A stretch of 64,000 nucleotides of DNA. It comes from Camellia lanceoleosa. Taxonomy: Eukaryota; Streptophyta; Magnoliopsida; Ericales; Theaceae. Location: positions 105,798,682-105,862,681 of the forward strand of contig CM045762.1 in the NCBI GenBank assembly GCA_025200525.1. Reading direction: 5' to 3'. This document shows positions 1 through 11,373 of the stretch, piece after piece. Each line of letters begins with the position of its first letter. The first letter of the stretch is position 1. Below the pieces are notes generated by a model. It was not told where the DNA came from. It made no database searches and worked only from the letters and a program-made list of their open reading frames with translations. Both the position numbers and the translations under genes were made by a program.

Positions 1-245
1 CCGCCACCACCACTACCACCACCCATTCGGTACCACCCACCCACGCCACCCACCCATCCACCCACTGCCACCACCACCCGCCGCCACCGCCACCGCCACC
101 ACCCACTCGTTACCACCCACCACCCGCCACCGTCACCCACCCACCACCACCACCACCACCCATTCGCCACCACCCACCACCACCAGCTACCCACCACCCA
201 CCGTCACTACTTTCCACCACCGTCTTCCGCCGCCACTTACCACCA
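1..245. repeat. CCA/CCACC-rich low-complexity tract
   Basis: Nearly pure pyrimidine/A sequence built from CCACCA, CCACC and CACCCACC words with a few interruptions (CATTCG, CGTCAC). It would read as proline/threonine/histidine-rich on the + strand, but no open frame with a start or recognisable domain is seen. It is cut by the window edge. It is best described as a degenerate microsatellite or minisatellite. Confidence 0.9.
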
Positions 246-890
246 CTTGCCATTTCTCACTCTTTTTTATATTTTAAATTTTTTTGAAACATTTTGTCAA
301 TTACCAAACGCGTTTGTAGTTTATGTTTTTCTAAAAATAAACAAAAATCAGTTTATAAAATTTTTGTAAATATAAACTGAAAACGTAAACGTTACCAAAC
401 ACACCCTTACTAATGAACCTTATATCTTCTATTATAGTATAAGAGGACTGAAAGGGACTTAGCTTTTTTGTCTAATGAATCCATCAAAGGCTGTGAGTCC
501 GTCTACTTAATTTGCTTAAATTTTGATCTTTTGCCACTGGATTGCCCTTGACAAACCATCACTTCCGCCGCAAATGCTGATGTTAGCTGAATTTGGAAAG
601 CTCTTTTCACTATAAATTGATCATCCCCATGATTACAAAGCCATGCAACCACCAAAACACACAATTTGTCATGTAATGTAATCTAGTTTTCATCATTTGG
701 GCTTCTAATTTCTATAACAATTATAAAATGTAAAAAAGATTATAATTTTAATACACTTTTTAATATATTTATTTTTCATAAATTTCAATATATATTTTTT
801 ACACACTTAAATCTTAACCACAATTCATTTCCCCAAATTATTTACTTTCTTGGAAAAGAATGATAATGTATCATAGTTTTTTATTTTTTA
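246..890. other. AT-rich intergenic DNA, no gene seen
   Basis: No coding frame or recognisable repeat family. Two direct copies of TTACCAAAC (301 and 392) flank a small inverted repeat (CAGTTTATA at 349-357, TATAAACTG at 371-379). This could be the decayed end of a small DNA transposon, but no target duplication was found. Confidence 0.6.
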
Positions 891-899
891 TTTTTTTTT

Positions 900-1503
900 T
901 ATTAATGTACATAACAATATCATAATATTCCATAATAAACATCACAACATGTTTGTGTAAGTCGAGCATAAAAATTCTACAATCGGGAAGTAGAGCATTC
1001 CCAGACCCATTATTGATGGGCCTAAATCCAACTAGGCCCACTAGGTCACAAAAAGTTCGACGCTGAGTAACCCTTTCGCAGACTAGGAGGTACACCAAGT
1101 GGCCAGTGCCGATAAAATCAAAGAACGTTCATGCTAAATACTAGAGGAAATTCGACATACTATCCCAGTCAAAGTGGGCCCAAGTCGTCCCTTTCTGGAG
1201 GTGTAATAGGAACATAACTTTGACATTATGATGATTATGATGAAAAGATCAAATTACATAGTAAATATCTACACCAAACCTTTATATAAAGAAGGTAAAT
1301 GGAAGAAGAAAGGTATGCACAATCACCCAAACTTACTCTACTCTCTCAATATCTAATCTATCTTCTCTCAACCAATATTTGACTTGACTGCTATAGTGAT
1401 AATTTTGGTACTCCCGATTAGAGTGTTTCTTGTTTTAGGCACCGGAGTGAGGATCAAGCAAAGGTCTGTTTGGGACGAAGGAGTATTGTAAAACCATTTC
1501 TCA
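900..1503 (+). repeat. Putative 5' LTR remnant of Tat-A
   Basis: Non-coding stretch directly upstream of a primer-binding-like site and a Tat gag. A TATA-like box (TTTATATAAA, 1281-1290) is followed by a pyrimidine-rich leader (CTCTCTCAAT, CTTCTCTCAA), as in plant LTR promoters. It ends TTCTCA at 1503, four bases before the primer-binding-like motif. The left end is not resolved, because no second copy of this LTR is visible in the window. Confidence 0.45.
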
Positions 1504-1506
1504 TAA

Positions 1507-1524
1507 TTGGCGCCATTTGTGGGA
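1507..1524 (+). other. Primer-binding-like site of Tat-A
   Basis: TTGGCGCCATTTGTGGGA closely resembles the TTGGCGCC-type sequence typically found just inside the 5' LTR of plant Tat elements. It sits between the LTR remnant and the gag start 34 bases further on. The tRNA partner was not determined. Confidence 0.55.
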
Positions 1525-1540
1525 TTATTCAAACTCATCC

Positions 1541-2913
1541 ATGGCAGACCCAACTAATGATCCTCCAATTATTGAAATGGATACTGTAGCACCAGGAGGT
1601 TCCTTCAAACCGGATAGAACTCTCGCGTGACGGGTCTTAAACATCAATCCACCAACTTCATCTCTACCTCCAACGTCCAATGAAGATATAGTGCGAACTC
1701 TACAGATTTGTCTCGAGGTGAGTCTAGGAAACGTAACCGTGATAGTGACTTAAGCTTGTTTAATGAAGAAAACTCCTTGCGGGTATGACAATGAACACGT
1801 AAACAAAATGATGAGGATTTCGATTTAAAAGATAGGCACAATCCCTTTATCCGGTGGATAGCGAAGGCTACCTTGCCCAAGAAGTTTAAGGCTTTATCAT
1901 TTACACTCTATGACAAAAAGTCGAATCCCACTAACCATGTACGTCATTGCAAGCAAGCTATGGTGATGTATGCAGATGATGAAGCACTCAAGTGCTACAT
2001 TTTTCCAAGTAGTTTAGGCTCTCTAACTATTAGGTGGTATTAAAAGCTTGAACCATCCTTTATTAAGAGCTTACACCAACTCCATAAATCTTTCCGAAGC
2101 AGGTTCATCACTAATGAAACACAGCCTAATTAAACAAGCGGATTCCTTGTGGGTAATGAAGATTGGACCTAACGAAGCTCTTCAAGCGTATTGGGCACGC
2201 AACTAGGAGTGTTACAGCCTTTAAAATGGGACTCTACTACCCAAACAACCCACATTGGAGCACCTTGGCCCGAAGACCACCAAAGTCAGTTTGGACTTTG
2301 ATAAAAAAGGTAGAGGAGTATTGTAAGGTGGAAGATGACATGCTCCAAATAAATGCAGGGCTTTAGGCCCAAGAATCGGCCACACCAGTTGTGGCTTAGC
2401 TACTAACAATTGTTCCCCCAAGCAAAGGTGTCACACCGCCAAGAAGAAGTCCAGAGCCGAGTGAGAGGTCCAAAAAGGATAACTAGCGTGGTTCACACTA
2501 AAGAAATGAACAGTACCAAGTTAACTCGAGGCCTCAATAGTAGTCTGACAAAAGGTACATGGAATTTTTAGAGGCGATTAGTCAGATCCTCTCAAATATC
2601 AAACACTGCATATATTTCAAGTGGCTGGTCAAAATGCCTTGACCCCCTGATCTAAGAAGAAGAGATCAAAGATGCAAATATCATCAAGATCATGATCATT
2701 TGACAAACAAGTGCTACGCTTTAATGGATCACTTGGAGGATTTGCTAAAGGATGGTCATCTAGCTGACTACCTCCCGAAGAGGATTGCATCGGTAAATTC
2801 TCTAACCATTCGACCTGATTCTCTCCTACTTAGCATAATCCAAGTGATCTATCGAATCCCCCTTTTGAATAGGGTAAATTCAATCCAAGTAAATATAGCC
2901 GAGAGATCCATAC
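1541..2913 (+). pseudogene. Tat-A gag (degenerate Retrotrans_gag)
   Basis: The frame opens MADPTNDPP at 1541 and is then broken by many stops and frameshifts. Recognisable gag blocks include an SNPTNHVRHCKQAM-like segment and WY (about 1920-2045), SFRSRFITNE (about 2090-2115), and a C-x2-H-x4-H-x4-C knuckle (CKYHQDHDHLTNKC, about 2670-2715) followed by LEDLLKDGHLADYLPK, a Tat hallmark. Gag would form the particle shell and bind RNA. The sequence stops at 2913, where the chromovirus inserts, and the Tat-A reading continues at 12384 after the duplicated CATAC. It is a dead copy with no intact frame longer than about 75 codons. Confidence 0.85.
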
Positions 2914-3461
2914 TGTCACGACCCTAACCCGCCCCCGTGGGTTAAGGACGTAGCCGGCCAGTAATCTTGAGATTACCTACGGCCTCCATACAAATCAGAC
3001 ATAACTCGACAGAGTAAAGGGGCCAAACGGAAGCACTGATTAAAAACTTTGTCCATAGAGCCGTGCTTATATGCACTTTAAAACAACCCATGCACATATA
3101 CGTTAATAACCCACATCAAAGTACAGTAGCATAAACTTCTTTACAGACAGGATCATCTAAACTGAGTCAACCCATAGCAACTATATACAACATACACAAG
3201 ATCCTTGCCAACAAAACAGAATATAAACAAGTAACAAAAAAGGGCAAGGTTTGGTCTCGTGCGTGAGACCCAAGGCTGACTCTCCCAAAACTCTTGCTGT
3301 TCCTGGCTGACTTCACTGGGGCTGGGGTTGGACCTCACTTGGCTCACCTACAATTACATGAATGAGCGTGAGCAATTGCCCAGTGAATAATATCAATAAA
3401 CAAGTGACATAATCAATTATTGGAACAGTACAACAAATGGCCTTCGACCCAGTCATTCATG

Positions 3462-3690
3462 TCAATCGGCCTTTGGCCCAATCGTTCATTTCCATCGGCC
3501 TTTGGCCCAATTATTCATTTCCATCAATCATTCATTTCCATCGGCCTTTGGCCCAATCATTCATTTCCATCGGCCTTTGGCCCAATCATTCATTTCCATT
3601 GGCCTTTGGCCCAATTATCCATTTCCATCGGCCTTTGGCCCAATTATCCATTTCCATCGGCCTTTGGCCCAATTATCCATTTCCATCAAT
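3462..3690. repeat. 29-bp minisatellite, left LTR (7 core copies)
   Basis: Tandem units of about 29 bp, consensus core ATCGGCCTTTGGCCCAAT followed by CATTCATTTCC. Seven GGCCTTTGGCCC cores are present, with one core-less half unit after the second. Open frames across it on the + strand are by-products of the repeat. Confidence 0.92.
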
Positions 3691-4021
3691 CATTGTCCGC
3701 CATTCAAATTTAGGAACATATAAAACTTGCATATAAGTAAACAATTGGACAACGATATAATTCAATTATCTTGTTAAGATATTACTCACAGTGATCGGCT
3801 TGTGGATTTGCCCTGGAGCTTGACCCTACACATTTCATGAACACCAAAGGGTCATTAATAGTTCAATCCGTTCTTTAATTCACATATTCCTCTTTAGGCT
3901 TTATTTGTATCTCATTAACTCATTTGTAATGCTTAACATATGCCTAAGAGTGCTTGCAAGTGAAAGAGAACGGAAAACAGAACACAGGATGCAAAAACAG
4001 AATTTCAGGAAAATAGGGTCC

Positions 4022-4245
4022 CCGCTCGAGCGTAGACTTCCCCGCTCGAGCGGACCCTTAAGTCTGAGAAAGTACTGGTTGCCTCCAATCCACGCTCGAG
4101 CGTGCATTCTTCCGCTCGAGCGGACTTCATGTTACACAGCCCCACGCTCGAGCGCCAACTTCCCCGCTCGAGCGGGAATCATGTCTGTAGAAATATGCTG
4201 GGAGCTCGATTTCTCCGCTCGAGCGGCCATCACCCGCTGAAGCGG
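4022..4245. repeat. CGCTCGAGCG palindrome cluster, left LTR
   Basis: Seven intact copies of the 10-bp perfect palindrome CGCTCGAGCG, several extended to CCGCTCGAGCGG, plus one decayed copy (CGCTGAAGCG). They are spaced about 10 to 50 bp. The cluster lies in the transcribed part of the LTR. Confidence 0.92.
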
Positions 4246-5248
4246 CACCAAATCTGGGGTTTCAGATTTTGTTCTTGAGCTTCATTTAATTCGGCTACAC
4301 TACTTGCATGCAATGACCCAAATCTCAAATTTAATCATGCTAACATGACACCAATGCAAGATTACAACATTAGGAAGCTCAATTTCATAATTTATCTATA
4401 TGCATGGCCCATTTTCCACCAATTCATTACCAATGTAACCATTTCATGCATTCAAAGCCTCTACTTCCATGGATTATACATGCATGTGACATATAGCCTT
4501 CATTCTCGTCTCATATGATGAAGAGATGGTCAAATACATGGATTTCAATCAAAATTACAACATGAGTCATGTAATCCATGCTTCAAATATGCAATTTCAA
4601 AACAATGCCTACATGCATGCATATATAGTCTTCAAGTTCATCAAAACCAACTCCTTTCATGTTCTAGATCACAAATTCCTCTTCAATTCATGAAATCACA
4701 ACTCAAATTCATGAGTTAGGGGTTGGTTACTTACCTAGGAGCCTTAATCTCCCAAACTCTAGTCAATTCTTGAGTTAAACCCCCAATTTCCCAAGCTAGA
4801 GCCAAAATTGCCCAAGTCTCCTTCTTCCCTCTCTATACCCGGCCTCTCCCTCTCTCTCACTTGTCTAACTCAGATTTTGAGTTCTAAGAGAGCTAAAGGA
4901 GAGTGCAATGCAATTAAACAACTAGCCCCACTAACACAATATTTAATATAAAATATTTGGGGCTCTTAATCCATCATTTTAATCAGTTTACATTGACCAG
5001 AATAAATTTCCAATTAAATTTTACCGTAGGCTCCAAAAATTATGCCAATCACAATGGCGCAATCAATTTTGGATTATGTGGCCGATAAGACCTCTAATTT
5101 AATTTCCAAAGCAGATAGTCAAACAGATATTTCTACGGTGAACAGATACGAATTCAAAATCACATATTAGCACACAAAATCATGCTAAACACATAATCAT
5201 AAACAATTTAAGGACCAATTTAGCATAATACAGGACAGGGGTATCACA

Positions 5249-5262
5249 GTCTCCCCTCCTTT
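5249..5262 (-). other. Polypurine tract of chromovirus
   Basis: On the - strand AAAGGAGGGGAGAC directly abuts the 3' LTR start TGTGATACC. This is the expected position of the plus-strand primer for reverse transcription. Confidence 0.85.
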
Positions 5263-5704
5263 AGGAAGTTTGGTCCTCCAAACTGAGGTTACCTTCGTCG
5301 GGAAACAAATGTGGGTAGCGTAGTCGCATTTCCTCCTCTTTTTCCCATGTAGCATCCGTCCCATAGTGTTCTTTCCATTGGAATTTCACCATTGGGATGG
5401 ATTTGTTCCTCAACTCTTTCACCTGTCGGTTCACAATTCTCTCTGGCCATTCAGCATATTCCATATTTTCATCAATAGCAACCCGGTGATAATCAATCAC
5501 ATGAAACGGGTCTCGGAGATAGCCCCTCAACATCGACACATGAAAAACGTTATGGATCTGCTCGAATCCCGGTGGCAAGGCAACTCTATAAGCAACTGGA
5601 CCAAGTCTCTCTAGAATCTGGAACGGCCCGATGTAACGAGGCGACAACTTGCCCTTTTTCCCAAATCTGACTTGGCCTTTCATCGGAGAAACACGGATGA
5701 ACAC
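5261..5704 (-). CDS. Chromovirus integrase C-terminus with chromodomain-like tail
   Basis: A 147-codon frame, the last piece of pol. It starts MFIRVSPMKG and carries the gypsy integrase C-terminal block (FGKKGKLSPRYIGPF near residues 14-28, then VFHVSMLRGY near 52-61). It ends in a short chromodomain-like segment (VKFQWKEH...ATWEKEEEMRLRYPHLF, about residues 106-134), which in Tekay-type elements is thought to steer integration toward particular chromatin. It is separated from the main integrase frame by a frameshift at about 5765, so the true N-terminus lies upstream in another frame and the ATG used here is only the first in the open stretch. It ends beside the polypurine tract. Confidence 0.85.
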   Translation of the reverse strand: MFIRVSPMKGQVRFGKKGKLSPRYIGPFQILERLGPVAYRVALPPGFEQIHNVFHVSMLRGYLRDPFHVIDYHRVAIDENMEYAEWPERIVNRQVKELRNKSIPMVKFQWKEHYGTDATWEKEEEMRLRYPHLFPDEGNLSLEDQTS

Positions 5705-5723
5705 ATGGTCACCAACCTCATAC

Positions 5724-7502
5724 TCAAGGGGTCTTCTCCGGATGTCTGCATAATTCTTTTATGTCTCTGAAATTTGTTTTGAGCCTTTGGCGAATAGTCT
5801 TGATTTTCTCAGAAGTGTCTTGCACAATTTCTGGCCCAAGCAAGGCCCTATCCCCGACCTCTGTCCAACAAATAGGTGATCTACACCTCCTACCATATAA
5901 AGCCTCGTATGGTGCCATACCGATGCTGGAGTGGAAGCTGTTATTATAGGCAAATTCTGCAAGCGGCAAATAATCTTCCCAACTCCCCTGAAAATCCAAG
6001 GCACACATGCGAAGCATATCTTCCAAAGTTTGTATCGTTCTTTCTGACTGCCCATCCGTCTGTGGGTGGAATGCAGTACTGAACCTTAGTTCTGTTCCCA
6101 TAGCTTCCTGCAAACTCTTCCACAATCTAGATACGAATTTCGGATCTCTATCCGATACAATAGACACTGGAACTCCGTGTAAACGGACGATTTCATCAAC
6201 ATAAATAGTAGCCAGTCTATAAGCAGTAAATGTAGTTTTGACAGGCAGAAAATGTGCGGATTTAGTTAGCCTATCAACTACAACCCAAACAGAATCCATA
6301 CCTCGAGAAGTCCGAGGTAGGCCAACAACAAAATCCATAGTTACATGTTCCCACTTCCATTCAGGAATAGGGAGAGGTTGAAGTAGACCGCCTGGTTTCT
6401 GATGTTCAGCCTTAACTTGCTGGCACTGAAGGCACTTGGACACATATTCTGCAATCTCTTTCTTCATCTTAGGCCACCAATAAGTCTGTTTCAAGTCCCG
6501 ATACATTTTGTTGTTACCTGGGTGCATAGCGAATACAGATCTGTGGGCTTCATCTAAAACTCTCTTCTTTAGCTCCGGGATATCAGGGACACACATTCTG
6601 TTTCGGAATTTCAACAGTTCATTCTCAATGCTGAATTCCGCTTTTGGACTCGCCTCAAATTCATCAATTACCTTTCTAAGGAACTCATCCTCTTTCTGTT
6701 TCTGCTTGATTTCATCAATGATCGCCGGTTCGGCTGTAATGGCGGCTATCAACCCGCCCTGTTCACATACCACCACTTCAATTTCAGACTTCTCAAAGTC
6801 TTGCAAAATTTCCCTTTGTTCAGTAAGCAAACAAGCTATACTTCCTGTTGATTTTCGGCTCAAGGCATCAGCGACTGTGTTAGCTTTCCCGGGGTGATAC
6901 TGAATTTCTAGATCGTAGTCTTTTATCAATTCCAACCATCTTCTCTGGCGTATATTTAATTCTTTTTGTGTGAAGAAGTATTTTAGGCTCTTATGATCCG
7001 TGTAGACTTCACACCTTGCCCCATACAAATAATGCCGCCAGATTTTCAAAGCAAAAACAACTGCGGCCAATTCTAGGTCGTGCGTTGGATAATTCTTCTC
7101 ATGTGGCCTCAACTGTCGGGAGGCATAAGCAATAACCCTTCCGTTCTGCATTAACACACAACCCAGACCCTTATAGGATGCATCACTGAAAATCACAAAA
7201 TTTTCTGTACCTGAAGGTAATGCTAAAATTGGTGCCGTGGTCAATCTTGTTTTCAATTCATGAAAAGCTGATTCTCTTTCTTCGTTCCACTCAAATGGTT
7301 GCCCTTTTTGTGTCAATTGGGTAAGAGGCACAGCTAGTTTCGAAAAATCTTTCACAAACCTCCTGTAGTACCTAGCTAAACCCATGAAGCTACGAACTTC
7401 TGTCACATTAGTTGGTGTAGGCCAATTCACAATTGCCTCGATTTTCTGTGGGTCTACGGAAATTCCTTCCTTGTTGATCACATGCCCTAAGAAAACAACC
7501 AA
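5724..7502 (-). CDS. Chromovirus RT thumb, RNase H and integrase
   Basis: A 592-codon open frame. Residues 1-100 are the RT thumb/connection ([21 protein letters not shown]). RNase H spans about 100-215 with its acidic residues at D107 (FSDASY), E144, D169 (YTDHKS) and D212 (VADALS). The integrase has the zinc-binding H320/H327/C357/C360 and catalytic D390 (TMDFVVGLP), D451 (SDRDPKF) and E487 (GQSER). All key catalytic residues are present. It is broken at both ends: a frameshift near 7497 separates it from the RT palm, and another near 5765 removes the integrase tail (the last 20 residues are out of frame). It would have been part of one gag-pol polyprotein. Confidence 0.93.
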   Translation of the reverse strand: MVVFLGHVINKEGISVDPQKIEAIVNWPTPTNVTEVRSFMGLARYYRRFVKDFSKLAVPLTQLTQKGQPFEWNEERESAFHELKTRLTTAPILALPSGTENFVIFSDASYKGLGCVLMQNGRVIAYASRQLRPHEKNYPTHDLELAAVVFALKIWRHYLYGARCEVYTDHKSLKYFFTQKELNIRQRRWLELIKDYDLEIQYHPGKANTVADALSRKSTGSIACLLTEQREILQDFEKSEIEVVVCEQGGLIAAITAEPAIIDEIKQKQKEDEFLRKVIDEFEASPKAEFSIENELLKFRNRMCVPDIPELKKRVLDEAHRSVFAMHPGNNKMYRDLKQTYWWPKMKKEIAEYVSKCLQCQQVKAEHQKPGGLLQPLPIPEWKWEHVTMDFVVGLPRTSRGMDSVWVVVDRLTKSAHFLPVKTTFTAYRLATIYVDEIVRLHGVPVSIVSDRDPKFVSRLWKSLQEAMGTELRFSTAFHPQTDGQSERTIQTLEDMLRMCALDFQGSWEDYLPLAEFAYNNSFHSSIGMAPYEALYGRRCRSPICWTEVGDRALLGPEIVQDTSEKIKTIRQRLKTNFRDIKELCRHPEKTP

Positions 7503-8599
7503 AATTCACATTTCTTTAGTTTAGCAAATAATTTCCTTTCCCGAAGTATTTGTAGAACAGCCCTCAAATGTCGTTCATGTTCAAGTCTATCTTTAGAATA
7601 TATCAAGATATCATCGATAAAAACTACCACAAACTCATCAAGGTAGGTTTTAAATATCCTATTCATCAAGTCCATAAATGCGGCCGGAGCATTAGTCACC
7701 CCAAATGGCATAACAAGGAACTCAAAATGGCCGTACCTTGTTCTGAATGCGGTTTTCTCCACATCCTCTGCCTTAACCTTCAGCTGATGATACCCGGATC
7801 TCAAATCAATCTTAGAAAACACCTGTGATCCCTGCAACTGGTCAAATAAATCGTCAATACGGGGTAGGGGATACTTGTTCTTTATCGTTACCTTATTCAA
7901 TTCCCGATAGTCGATGCACAGGCGCAAAGTACCATCCTTCTTTTTCACAAATAACACTGGTGCACCCCAAGGCGAAGTGCTGGGTCGAATGAACCCTTTA
8001 TCAAGAAGGTCCTTCAACTGTTCCTTTAGTTCTCTCATTTCGGCGGTAGCCATCCTGTAGGGAGCTTTAGAAATAGGCTGGGTGCCCGGCACAGTCTCAA
8101 TAGTAAACTCTATCTCCCTGTCTACCAATTCCCCTGGTAATTCATTTGGAAACACGTCTGGGAATTCTCTAACAATGGGAATATCATTCAATTCAACATT
8201 CACAGATTGCTCAATCAATGCATAACACAAATAACCCTGGCACCCTTTCCTGATCAGTTTACATGCTTTCATTGCAGATACCAAATATGGCGGAGGCACT
8301 ACCCCGTTTCCCACAAACACAATCTCTTTCTGTCCTGGTGGTTTAAATACAACCCTCTTTGTCACACAATCTATGGTGGCACAATATTTGGCTAACCAAT
8401 CCATGCCCAAAATTACATCAAAGTGTCTAAAGTTTAAGGGCAGCAAATCTACATATAGGGTAGCATCCTCAATACACATGCCACAAAACCGGTATACATA
8501 ATCACACAACATAGATTCCCCCGATGGAGCAGACACATATAACAAATATGGCAACAATTCTAGGGGTCTTTTCAGTCTAGATGCAAATGCATATGTCAC
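7487..8599 (-). CDS. Chromovirus protease end and reverse transcriptase palm
   Basis: A 370-codon frame. Residues 1-90 are the C-terminal half of the aspartic protease ([13 protein letters not shown], 60-72). The protease active-site DSG lies just upstream at about 8620, before an in-frame stop at 8642-8644. RT motifs follow: [23 protein letters not shown] (201-223), [10 protein letters not shown] (227-236), [12 protein letters not shown] with Asp 265, and the catalytic FIDD box (327-330). The frame ends after KKCEFW, where a small deletion shifts it relative to the next frame. The ATG is internal; the natural protein began at gag. Confidence 0.93.
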   Translation of the reverse strand: MTYAFASRLKRPLELLPYLLYVSAPSGESMLCDYVYRFCGMCIEDATLYVDLLPLNFRHFDVILGMDWLAKYCATIDCVTKRVVFKPPGQKEIVFVGNGVVPPPYLVSAMKACKLIRKGCQGYLCYALIEQSVNVELNDIPIVREFPDVFPNELPGELVDREIEFTIETVPGTQPISKAPYRMATAEMRELKEQLKDLLDKGFIRPSTSPWGAPVLFVKKKDGTLRLCIDYRELNKVTIKNKYPLPRIDDLFDQLQGSQVFSKIDLRSGYHQLKVKAEDVEKTAFRTRYGHFEFLVMPFGVTNAPAAFMDLMNRIFKTYLDEFVVVFIDDILIYSKDRLEHERHLRAVLQILRERKLFAKLKKCEFWLFS

Positions 8600-8727
8600 A
8601 AATGAGTGCGTTGATCCAGAATCAATTAATACAAAAGCATCCTAATTACATATTGAGATAGTACCTGAGACAACGGCATTGGCATTCCGTGTATCACCCG
8701 GAACAAGCGCGAAGACTCTCCCCTGTC

Positions 8728-9765
8728 TCACAAGATATCCCGGTGAGTAGGTCCCATAATATTTCCGGTTTGGATCGATGCGATTGAACTAACAGCGAAT
8801 TTTCCACGATTTTGTTTGCAATCTCTAGCTATATGCCCTTGCTTGCCACAATTAAAACAAGCCCCTGTCATACGGTAGCAAACCCCACGATGCCTATTTC
8901 CACAAGTGGTGCACGACGGGGTTGTGTCTCGGGAAGAATTGGAAGTATTTGAGGAGCCCGTATTTTGCTTCTTTGAAAACTTTTTCTTCGAAAAGAAACC
9001 TTGCCTTTTGTTACCTTTCCATTCTGTTATTGGCTTAGCTTGTCTAGCTATATTAGCCTCTGAGATAATGGCCCTGTCTAGCACCCCTATGTACGTTTCC
9101 AACTTCAAGACATTCACCCTTTCTAGAATATCATCTCGGAGCCCACCTTCAAAGTGTCGTGCTTTTTTATAATCTGTGTCAATCACGTGTGGCGCAAACC
9201 TGGCCAATTCGGTGAATTTGGCCTCATACTCGGCCACGGTCATGCTACCTTGTTTCAGTTCCATAAATTCCGCCACTTTTCTATCCCGAACACACTGCGG
9301 AAAGTACTTGTCATAGAAGATTTCAAAAAACTTTGCCCAATCAGCATCTTTGTAACTCTCACGCATCAACATCCACCACCTCCTTGCTTCGTCTTCTAGC
9401 ATAAAGGTGGCTAGAAGCACTTTCTGAGTCTCTGAACAGGGGAACACTTCAAACAATTTCTCAATGCCGAGGACCCACGCTTCGGCCTTCAACGGATCTA
9501 ATCCCCCATGGAACTGCGGTGGTTTCATCTTCTTGAATTCCTTAGTGAGAGCTATAATCCGGTCATCGTTCTGATTATCGGGCACGGGTGGTGCCTGAGG
9601 TTGAGGTGGAGGTGGCGGGGGTGGTTGCTGCCACTGTTGTTGCCACTGTTGTTGCCACTCCTGTTCTTTGCCTCGTGTTTACGCCATTTCTTGGATCAAT
9701 CTTTCCATTCTGTCCATCCTGGCAGTAGAAGACTCCTCTAGCTCGTCACCTCTTGTTCTCACCAT
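8728..9765 (-). pseudogene. Chromovirus gag with CCHC knuckle (one stop)
   Basis: The frame can be followed for 345 codons from an ATG at 9765-9763 (MVRTRGDELEE). It has a single stop at codon 29 (9681-9679), after which it is open to 8728. The N-terminal part has a Q/W-rich and proline-rich spacer (around 9600-9670). The gag core is represented by LKAEAWVLGIEKLF and ARRWWMLMRESY. A single CCHC zinc knuckle (CFNCGKQGHIARDC) lies near the C-terminus. A frameshift around 8755 then separates gag from protease, which in this lineage are normally fused. Gag packages element RNA. Confidence 0.9.
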
Positions 9766-10044
9766 CTGATTAAGCTTGCATTATATTTCATACAGGATAT
9801 ACACAAGTATGCACGTACAAGGAGTATACATATTCAGATAATTGGCGATGCAAGTTGGTCACAACTTATAGCACACAATTACCCAAATCAAAATAATTAA
9901 CATGTTCATAATGTCTTCAAAGCTCATATCAGCATTTAAGCATACCGTCAATGCTTCCAAAGTCATATCTATCACATGAATGCATCCTAGATCTCATCTA
10001 GACGCCTATCGCTCTTTTTGGACACGTGTGTGAGTTATTAACTC

Positions 10045-10058
10045 GTGCTCTGATACCA
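10045..10058 (-). other. Chromovirus primer-binding site (tRNA-iMet)
   Basis: In element sense TGGTATCAGAGCAC, complementary to the 3' end of initiator tRNA-Met. It lies three bases inside the 5' LTR end at 10062. Confidence 0.92.
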
Positions 10059-10611
10059 CTCTGTCACGACCCTAACCCGCCCCCGTGGGTTAAGGACGTA
10101 GCCGGCCAGTAATCTTGAGATTACCTACGGCCTCCATACAAATCAGACATAACTCGACAGAGTAAAGGGGCCAAACGGAAGCAATGATTAAAAACTTTGT
10201 CCATAGAGCCGTGCTTATATGCACTTTAAAACAACCCATGCACATATACGTTAATAACCCACATCAAAGTACAGTAGCATAAACTTCTTTACAGACAGGA
10301 TCATCTAAACTGAGTCAACCCATAGCAACTATATACAACATACACAAGATCCTTGCCAACAAAACAGAATATAAACAAGTAACAAAAAGGGCAAGGTTTG
10401 GTCTCGTGCGTGAGACCCAAGGCTGACTCTCCCAAAACTCCTGCTGTTCCTGGCTGACTTCACTGGGGCTGGGGTTGGACCTCACTTGGCTCACCTACAA
10501 TTACATGAATGAGCGTGAGCAATTGCCCAGTGAATAATATCAATAAACAAGTGACATAATCAATTATTGGAACAGTACAACAAATGGCCTTCGACCCAGT
10601 CATTCATGTCA

Positions 10612-10861
10612 ATCGGCCTTTGGCCCAATCGTTCATTTCCATCGGCCTTTGGCCCAATTATTCATTTCCCTCAATCATTCATTTCCATCGGCCTTTGGCC
10701 CAATCATTCATTTCCATCGGCCTTTGGCCCAATCATTCATTTCCATCGGCCTTTGGCCCAATCATTCATTTCCATTGGCCTTTGGCCCAATTATCCATTT
10801 CCATCGGCCTTTGGCCCAATTATCCATTTCCATTGGCCTTTGGCCCAATTATCCATTTCCA
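10612..10861. repeat. 29-bp minisatellite, right LTR (8 core copies)
   Basis: Counterpart of the repeat at 3462-3690 with one additional unit; some units differ by TTGG for TCGG or CCCTC for CCATC. The copy-number change between LTRs of one element must have arisen at or after insertion. Confidence 0.92.
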
Positions 10862-11197
10862 TCAATCATTGTCCGCCATTCAAATTTAGGAACATATAAA
10901 ACTTGCATATAAGTAAACAATTGGACAACGATATAATTCAATTATCTTGTTAAGATATTACTCACAGTGATCGGCTTGTGGATTTGCCCTGGAGCTTGAC
11001 CCTACACATTTCATGAACACCAAAGGGTCATTAATAGTTCAATCCGTTCTTTAATTCACATATTCCTCTTTAAGCTTTATTCGTATCTCATTAACTCATT
11101 TGTAATGCTTAACATATGCCTAAGAGTGCTTGCAAGTGAAAGAGAACGGAAAACAGAACACAGGATGCAAAAACAGAATTTCAGGAAAATAGGGTCC

Positions 11198-11373
11198 CCG
11201 CTCGAGCGTAGACTTCCCCGCTCGAGCGTGCATTCTTCCGCTCGAGCGGACTTCATGTTACACAGCCCCACGCTCGAGCGCCAACTTCCCTGCTCGAGCG
11301 GGAATCATGTCTGCAGAAATATGCTGGGAGCTCGATTTCTCCGCTCGAGCGGCCATCACCCCGCTCGAGCGGG
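11198..11373. repeat. CGCTCGAGCG palindrome cluster, right LTR
   Basis: Six intact palindromes plus one with a single change (TGCTCGAGCG). Relative to the left LTR, a segment of about 50 bp between the second palindrome and the next is missing, and both junction sides are palindromes. The last copy, decayed in the left LTR, is intact here. Confidence 0.9.

Larger units (their letters stand above)
2914..5248 (-). repeat. Chromovirus 3' LTR (left copy)
   Basis: Matches 10062-12383 nearly base for base. Contains a 29-bp GGCCTTTGGCCC minisatellite (7 copies of the core) and a cluster of CGCTCGAGCG palindromes. In element sense a TATTTTATATTAAATATT stretch around 4930-4960 is the likely promoter, followed by a pyrimidine/purine-biased leader. 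An AGGTAAGT sequence near 4735 (element sense) could act as a splice donor. Confidence 0.93.

Noticed and set aside
246..890. A MITE defined by TTACCAAAC repeats
   Set aside because: Repeats are direct, not inverted, and no target duplication was found.
3462..3690. CRISPR-like regularly spaced 29-bp repeats
   Set aside because: Units are contiguous with no unique spacers, the DNA is plant nuclear, and the array lies in an LTR.
3420..3736. Open frames of 73-99 codons on the + strand rich in FHRPLAQSF / GLWPN repeats, and their counterparts at 10567-10912
   Set aside because: They arise from a 29-bp minisatellite open in all three frames, inside an LTR and antisense to the element. Not evidence of a repeat protein.
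6508..6897. 129-codon + strand frame opposite chromovirus integrase
   Set aside because: Shadow of a strongly supported coding frame on the other strand.
10045..10058. Fragment of a tRNA gene
   Set aside because: Only the acceptor-end complement is present, at the exact primer-binding position of an LTR element.
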